Position numbers and translations under genes: made by a program. Under the pieces are notes generated by a model, which saw only the letters and a program-made list of their open reading frames with translations, was not told the origin of the DNA and did no database searches. Positions 21,279 through 25,549 of a stretch of 25,549 bases of DNA are shown here, in pieces. Source of the DNA: Larix sibirica (lineage: Eukaryota > Streptophyta > Pinopsida > Pinales > Pinaceae); NCBI GenBank assembly GCA_004151065.3, contig NWUY0300037641.1:1-25549 (forward strand), written 5' to 3'. Position 1 is the stretch's first letter; every line of letters begins with the position of its first letter.

Positions 21279-21905
21279 CATCAACCTTGGATGAACCCCT
21301 ACAACCAACAACCTTATCCTACGCCTGATTGGGCACCAGCTGTGCAAACTCAATGGCATAACCCTCAAACAGTTCCACCTATATATGGAAAGAACACTCC
21401 TTCCACCGGATGGAGACCAAACCAACATCCAACGACCAACACTTAATCAACCACAAGGTCAAAATCTTATCCTTCAGCACCAAGACTACCTCTGCCAGCT
21501 CAACCAACCCCAAATCCTAAAAACAGACAAGTTCAACCTACATATACTACTGAGACAAATAACTGCCCAACATACTCTTTGGATACTATAGAAATCAATC
21601 AATTGAATCTGCGTCCTGGAAAGACTATAACACACCCAACAAAGGAGCCACAAACAGATCCACCTCTTTCACCCAAAGGACATCATGCATCACAAGAAGA
21701 ACCCATATAGGAGGAACATCATGTAGGGGATCCACCATCTCAAGTTCCACCTTTTCCGGAAAGACTACATTCCAAAGAATCCCAAAGGCCTGGAAATCCT
21801 ATTTTAGAAGAACTCGAAAATTTATGTGTCAAGATACCACTCCTACAGGCTATTAAGTAAATTCTTATCTATAATTGGTACATCAAGGATACTTGTATAA
21901 AGAGT

Positions 21906-21906
21906 N
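21906..21906. other. Single N, doubtful join of two elements
   Basis: Left of the N is + strand gypsy sequence ending just after the pre-protease segment. Right of it is - strand gag sequence of another element. Both are cut in the middle of coding sequence at exactly this base, and no overlap repeat flanks it. Confidence 0.75.
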
Positions 21907-22688
21907 GCGGTAGTCTGTCTGTAAGAAAGGAGGATTTCTAGTCCAACGTCATAGCGGATGAGCAACTAGAAGAATTTCAAGGACGTGGAAGCTAAGGATG
22001 CAAAGGTGGGATGCGCCCCATGGGGTTGGTCGATGTACCACTTTCCTACAGCACTAGTAAAGGTTCTTTGTAACAAGCATAGTCTAATGGAGTCATCCAC
22101 TATGGAGTTGGAGGAACACCATAGATGGAAGGACATGATATGGTTTTGGGGATGGTTCTAGGGGTCCTCCCTAACCTTCCCTTCGAATTTAGGAATGTCC
22201 GAGGGGAGTTTGGTAGGCATGAGGGTCCAAGCCAGATTGTGTCTAATGGGATCATTTGTCACTCTAGCCAAATCAGGTAGGTTAATACTAGCATTAAATG
22301 GAAAACTAGTAGTAGGATACGACATGGTAGGACCAAAAATTGTGTTGGATGTGGATGCGATTATGGATCCACCAACTATGGTGGTTGTGATCGGGATTGT
22401 GGGGATGCTTCCCCCTAGACTCGGAATCATAGTGGAATCAAGAATGGTGGCTCTAGTGGAACTAATAACTGTGTTGGTTGTGGCAACAACTATCGGGTTG
22501 TCGCCACTTCCACCACCAACGGTGCCCCCAATGAAAGGATTTGGGATATTTCCTGCCATCCGGTTGGGAGTAAGTGAGTGTGTGGGTGACTCTGACTAAG
22601 AGGAGTCAGAATCAAACTCAAATGTCTCGAAGAATGGTTCTTGATGTTGTGAGGTGTGTCGAACAGGGGTCCAACGTGTATGGTCTAA
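21907..22688 (-). pseudogene. Gag of a second LTR retrotransposon, partial
   Basis: A - strand gag distinct from the gypsy gag at 19952-21905. From the right it reads RWTPVRHTSQHQEPFFETFE, then DSDSS-stop-SESPTHS, then a Met (22559) followed by AGNIPNPFIGG and a Gly/Ser/Thr/Ile-rich arm. It ends in the typical capsid entry LPSDIPKFEGKVREDP (about 22205-22158). After a stop, it continues as SSNSIVDDSIRLCLLQRTF, GKWYIDQPHG, THP/FASLAS and LEILLSYRQTT, which matches plant Ty3/gypsy-type capsids. It is cut at 21907 by the N, so no zinc knuckle or pol is visible. Three stops mean it is inactive. The family call rests on motif wording only. Confidence 0.75.
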
Positions 22689-22690
22689 GA

Positions 22691-24016
22691 AACCGTATTG
22701 TGGCAACTATCCTTGAAGTCTACGAGAGTATCTAGAAGGAGATATAGTGACAAGAGTATGAATGCTAAACTGGTGTGGTCCATCGAAAATAGGCTCAAAA
22801 ATCCTAATGCAATTGAGAGTGCAAAAGGAGAGCTCTCAACAAAAAAGGCACTCAAGCCAACAACAAGCTCAAAAAACCTACTACAATCATGTGCTATAGC
22901 AGGTGAGCAACAACAAAGTGGCCAGTAATCCAACAAGTAGCACTCCTATAAAAGAAAATGACCCGCTAACCTATCAGATAAAGGAGCAAGCATTCACCTA
23001 AATAAAAGACGGAAGTCTTCACAAATCGTTTCCTCCCCAGGGTGATGAAATCCACAGTCATACAAAATGAAATGGAAGACCAGTGTGGCTTTGGGATACC
23101 CCTCTACAGAAAGGGATCATGGATAAAAGAGAATTAAAAGAAAGGCCTTTAGGATACCTCGTTTAGGACACGTCGGGAAAGGTTTCCTGCGGCTTCAATC
23201 CAAAGACAGCGATCTGGATGATCTTCAGTACTGAGTGGAGTGTGGCATTCCACCCGGGCATTAAGTTCTAGTCTTTCCACTTGCCCTCATCAAACGAGAC
23301 GCCCCACCATAAATCAATCTCAATCATTCCCACAAGTACTAGAGGATTTTGGTACCCTAAGAGACAACAACTATGTTTCAGATGTGAAGACAAAGGGGAA
23401 TTATTTGGATACTTAGCCCTAGTGTCCTACCTAACTACAAAATCATTTTGTGTTCCTAGTCAAGTGAGGTTAATGTTTGTTGAGTTAGGATAAATTTTAA
23501 GGATGAGCTTGGGGTCATGAACCAAGCATTTAATATTAAGGTGTGGGTTGTGTGCACGTGTGGTGTGTACCCAGATCTATTTTAAATGTTGAATTGAAAA
23601 TGAAAAATATAATTTAAATAAAGACTTCTTTTTTCTAATCAATTTTTTCAGTAAAGCACTTAATTTTCAGTAAAATGAAGCAATGATTTTTTGAACACCC
23701 AATATTTTTGAAACAGTAAAAATGAATTCCTAATCAAATCTATATGTCCTTCATGAAATGCAACAAATACTCAAAACATTTTATTTTTCTTCACTATAAA
23801 ACTGTCACAAAAGTAGATCTAAGGGGCACTACAGCAAGAAAATGGGTGTAATCAGAACAGGCAAGGTGCTACAAACACAAGTGTGTAAAAACCATAACAG
23901 TCTGCAAGGGGAAGAGACTAAGGAGAGGGTCCATTTCCCTAAAAAGCAGCTGAAAAAAGGGAAAAACAGTTGCAAGTCGCACCTATCGAAGGTATAGAAG
24001 TGACCTAGGAGTCACA
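22691..24016. other. Non-coding stretch, possibly leader/LTR of the - strand gag element
   Basis: No convincing gene. It lies upstream of the - strand gag, where its 5' leader and LTR would be expected, but I find no clear primer-binding site. A short + strand frame at 23281-23493 contains CFRCEDKGEL, which looks like half of a zinc knuckle with the His and last Cys replaced. 23570-23830 is very AT-rich. Confidence 0.4.
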
Positions 24017-24390
24017 GATCTTGAGAACAGATGTGACTTGGGTAGGCAAACCCAGAAATAGACTAGGTCACACTTATAGGGAAAAAGAGGGCAACTAGGT
24101 TTCCCACAACAGGCCAAGCAGGGAGATGGGTCACTCCTAAGGGCTGAATAGGTATGACCTAGCCTAGGGAAGGTAGGTCACACTTATCGGCTAGATGGGG
24201 GTGACTGGGTTGCTCATTCCAAAGGAAACTGGGCAAACGGTCGCACTTAAGGGATGAACAAGTGTGACCTATCCTAGGGAAGGCAGGTCTCTCTTATCGT
24301 GGAAAATAGGGAGATTGTGTCGCTCACTACGAGAAAAAATAGTGTGACTGGGTCACTCAGAATGGTCGTATAGGTGTGACCTCGACCGGA
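24017..24390. repeat. Degenerate tandem array, about 110-bp period, about 3.4 units
   Basis: The marker AGGTCACACTTAT (or its variant AGGTCTCTCTTAT) recurs at 24065, 24175 and 24285, exactly 110 bases apart. A second marker, GGTCACTCCTAAGGG / GGTCGCACTTAAGGG / GGTCACTCAGAATGG, recurs near 24129, 24239 and 24351. Within a unit, a GTGTGACCT-type arm and an AGGTCACAC-type arm flank a 14-16-base CCTAGGGAAGG spacer, so each unit could fold into a hairpin. No coding frame fits. Confidence 0.75.
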
Positions 24391-24845
24391 AGGAAAAAAC
24401 TTTAAAAAGACAGCATCGACAAGGGTCGACCTGAGAGGTGCAGTCCGGTTTCCTACGCCATAACTAACAGAAGGTGTAAGACGGCCCCCCGAAAGCAAGC
24501 TAACTATAAAATGTGAAGAATAAAATAGAAAAAACTTGGAAAGGGTGGTCTGACCAAACCACAGATCGATGGAGATTGACCCAGTTAGAGTTTTCAAAAC
24601 TATTGGTGGTGTTTTCACACTAGCATGTGCTAAAAAGCACCTACTAAGACTTAGGGAAATCTTAGTAGTAGTTCAAATGGAAAGGAAAATAAACTAGCTA
24701 AACCCAGTAAACAATAATAAACAAAAATCTAAACTACGTGAAGCATGTGCATGGAAAAAAAATCTAAGCTAATATTTTTCAATATTCTTTCACCAACAGA
24801 GGGAAAGAGAAAGATTTTTTTACGTTTTTATTACGTCAAAAATGG

Positions 24846-24853
24846 TATTTATA
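24846..24853 (-). promoter_or_regulatory. TATA-box candidate
   Basis: TATAAATA on the - strand in the context CTACTATAAATACC, which fits the plant core-promoter consensus. Transcription would run toward the - strand gag about 2.2 kb away, so it might be an LTR promoter. No supporting start site. Confidence 0.3.
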
Positions 24854-25473
24854 GTAGACCAAAGAATAACTCAAATAGTGTTGATAGGGTCCATTGCAAT
24901 TATTTGAAGTAGAAGGTCCTTGGTCTCCAAATAGTCTGGTGCTCTCCAACCACATGTCACAGGGTACGAAAATCTACAAAGGTGAAACAAGAAGGCTCAA
25001 AAGGGGCTTCAAGGGTTTCGATAGAAATTTCAGCAGAGTGATGATAAGAAATGTATGGAGAGAATGTGTCAAATGAGAGACCTTCATCACTAATATATAG
25101 GAAAATGGCCCTATGTATTATCCCATAGTATTGAGTGGCCCTTGATATTGGCCTGTGGTATTGGGTGGCATTTACAGGTTTCCCGCTCCTTTTTTACTTT
25201 GTGTATGTTTTTCCCCTTTTTTATTTTCTTTTTGAATGGTTTTTGGGGGGTAATTATCCCTATTTTGGTGGGAATATGCCACATTTCCCTATTTTGTGGA
25301 GAGGGGAATATCTAAAAATAATAATTATGGGCCAATTTGGGTCTTTAACTTTAGGATTTTGGGAAAGTGAAGATTTAATGTGGGAAAAATGAAGAATGGG
25401 ATGATGTGACTAAGGGATGAGCATGGTGTGCAACATTTTGGTGTTAACAAGGTTAATCTGGATTCGGTTTACT

Positions 25474-25481
25474 CTTTTATA
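25474..25481 (-). promoter_or_regulatory. TATA-box candidate
   Basis: TATAAAAG on the - strand in the context CACTCTATAAAAGAG. A good match to the plant TATA consensus, but nothing nearby shows what it would drive. Confidence 0.25.
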
Positions 25482-25549
25482 GAGTGAGTGAGATATGATT
25501 TGGTAAAATGATTTTATTGTTGGTGGTTTACGAGCCCATGGTTTTGGGT

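Larger units (their letters stand above)
18287..21905 (+). mobile_element. Ty3/gypsy LTR retrotransposon, 5' portion, inactive
   Basis: An LTR retrotransposon with candidate 5' LTR (18287-19611), tRNA-Asp-type primer site (19616-19633), leader, gag and the start of the protease region. It is cut at the N at 21906, so RT, RNase H, integrase and the 3' LTR are absent. The gag wording (ALPNFLGLASKDPHTFLFEF, DAQKLKLFPSTLKDS) and the pre-protease signature (PPFPERL, then LCVKIPLLQAIK) are those of non-chromoviral plant Ty3/gypsy elements using this primer site. Numerous stops show that it is dead. It appears to have inserted into LINE-B. Confidence 0.85.
19952..21905 (+). pseudogene. Ty3/gypsy gag and start of protease region, broken
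   Basis: Gag forms the particle shell and binds element RNA. The frame is open after a TGA at 19949-19951 and contains a Met at 20075 (MPRRRQGLLGSKNDSS). The true start may lie upstream, since HNRTEEDNPPNPPKGSNSS reads on in frame before it. The capsid core follows (DFPIGGVHGIEAIMKNI, NFLGLASKDPHTFLFEF, stop, VVCRTCDITMDAQKLKLFP, WFMSL, GRETRDEIFRMVQGPNESLE, DDESIKLILLRGVR), with at least five stops. Two zinc knuckles (20947-21065), a Gln/Pro/Tyr-rich linker (21176-21428) and a pre-protease segment (LNLRPGKTI, PPFPERL, LCVKIPLLQAIK) come next. The protease active site would lie beyond the N at 21906. Confidence 0.85.
24391..25549. other. Non-coding stretch to the window end
   Basis: No gene recognised on either strand. 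The short open frames lack any family motif. It holds two TATA-like sites on the - strand and small direct repeats such as GTATTGAGTGGCC / GTATTGGGTGGCA near 25128-25170. It could be part of the LTR or leader of the - strand gag element, but neither LTR end is visible. Confidence 0.4.

Noticed and set aside
22195-22599. 134-residue + strand open frame
   Set aside because: It lies exactly opposite the - strand gag, whose motif wording is clear; the + strand reading has no family features.
24274-24618. 114-residue - strand open frame
   Set aside because: It runs across the 110-bp tandem array and has no family motif; openness looks accidental.
25135-25392. 85-residue + strand frame with hydrophobic stretches
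   Set aside because: Phe/Tyr-rich because of T-rich DNA; no start context, motif or neighbour supports it.

Overview
The window is a eukaryotic, plant-type, repeat-only stretch. It contains two plant L1-type LINEs (non-LTR retrotransposons), one Ty3/gypsy LTR retrotransposon on the + strand, and a gag fragment of a second LTR element on the - strand. I see no intact host gene, rRNA, tRNA or CRISPR array. The old elements are riddled with stops and frameshifts, the LINEs carry a DUF4283-type gag, and the LTR element uses a tRNA-Asp-type primer site. This suits a very large, retroelement-bloated seed-plant genome. A conifer or other gymnosperm is my guess, but the sequence alone does not prove it.

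Layout. (1) 41-9800, - strand: a complete but dead LINE (LINE-A), bounded by a 13-bp target-site duplication (28-40 and 9801-9813) and ending in a short poly(A) tail. In its own 5'->3' order it has a 5' UTR, ORF1 (DUF4283 plus a decayed zinc knuckle), ORF2 (endonuclease, reverse transcriptase, zf-RVT, RNase H), a third unrecognised reading frame (930-326) and a 3' UTR. ORF1 and ORF2 meet in a TAATG stop/start overlap. (2) 9814-10417: spacer. (3) 10418 to about 14265, + strand: a second, different and more decayed LINE (LINE-B), cut off after the RT thumb. (4) About 14288-21905, + strand: a Ty3/gypsy element with a candidate LTR, tRNA-Asp primer-binding site, gag with two unusual zinc knuckles, and the start of the protease region. 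(5) 21907 to about 22688, - strand: gag of another LTR retrotransposon. (6) 22691-25549: gene-less sequence with a 110-bp-period tandem array (24017-24390) and two TATA-like sites on the - strand.

Assembly warning. Single N bases at 6641, 15549 and 21906 look like contig joins. The first two are each flanked by near-identical long direct copies (3903-6640 = 6642-9379, and 11551-15548 = 15550-19547) that differ by only about 0.3%. These are most simply unmerged, probably allelic, contig overlaps. If so the real locus is about 18.8 kb and LINE-A is about 7.0 kb. At 21906 two unrelated, oppositely oriented elements are both cut at the N, so linkage across it is doubtful.

The most interesting observations are the third reading frame inside a TSD-bounded LINE, the TAATG coupling site, the retained RNase H and RT catalytic residues in a dead element, the paired CX2CX3HX4C knuckles in the gypsy gag, and the hairpin-bearing 110-bp array.
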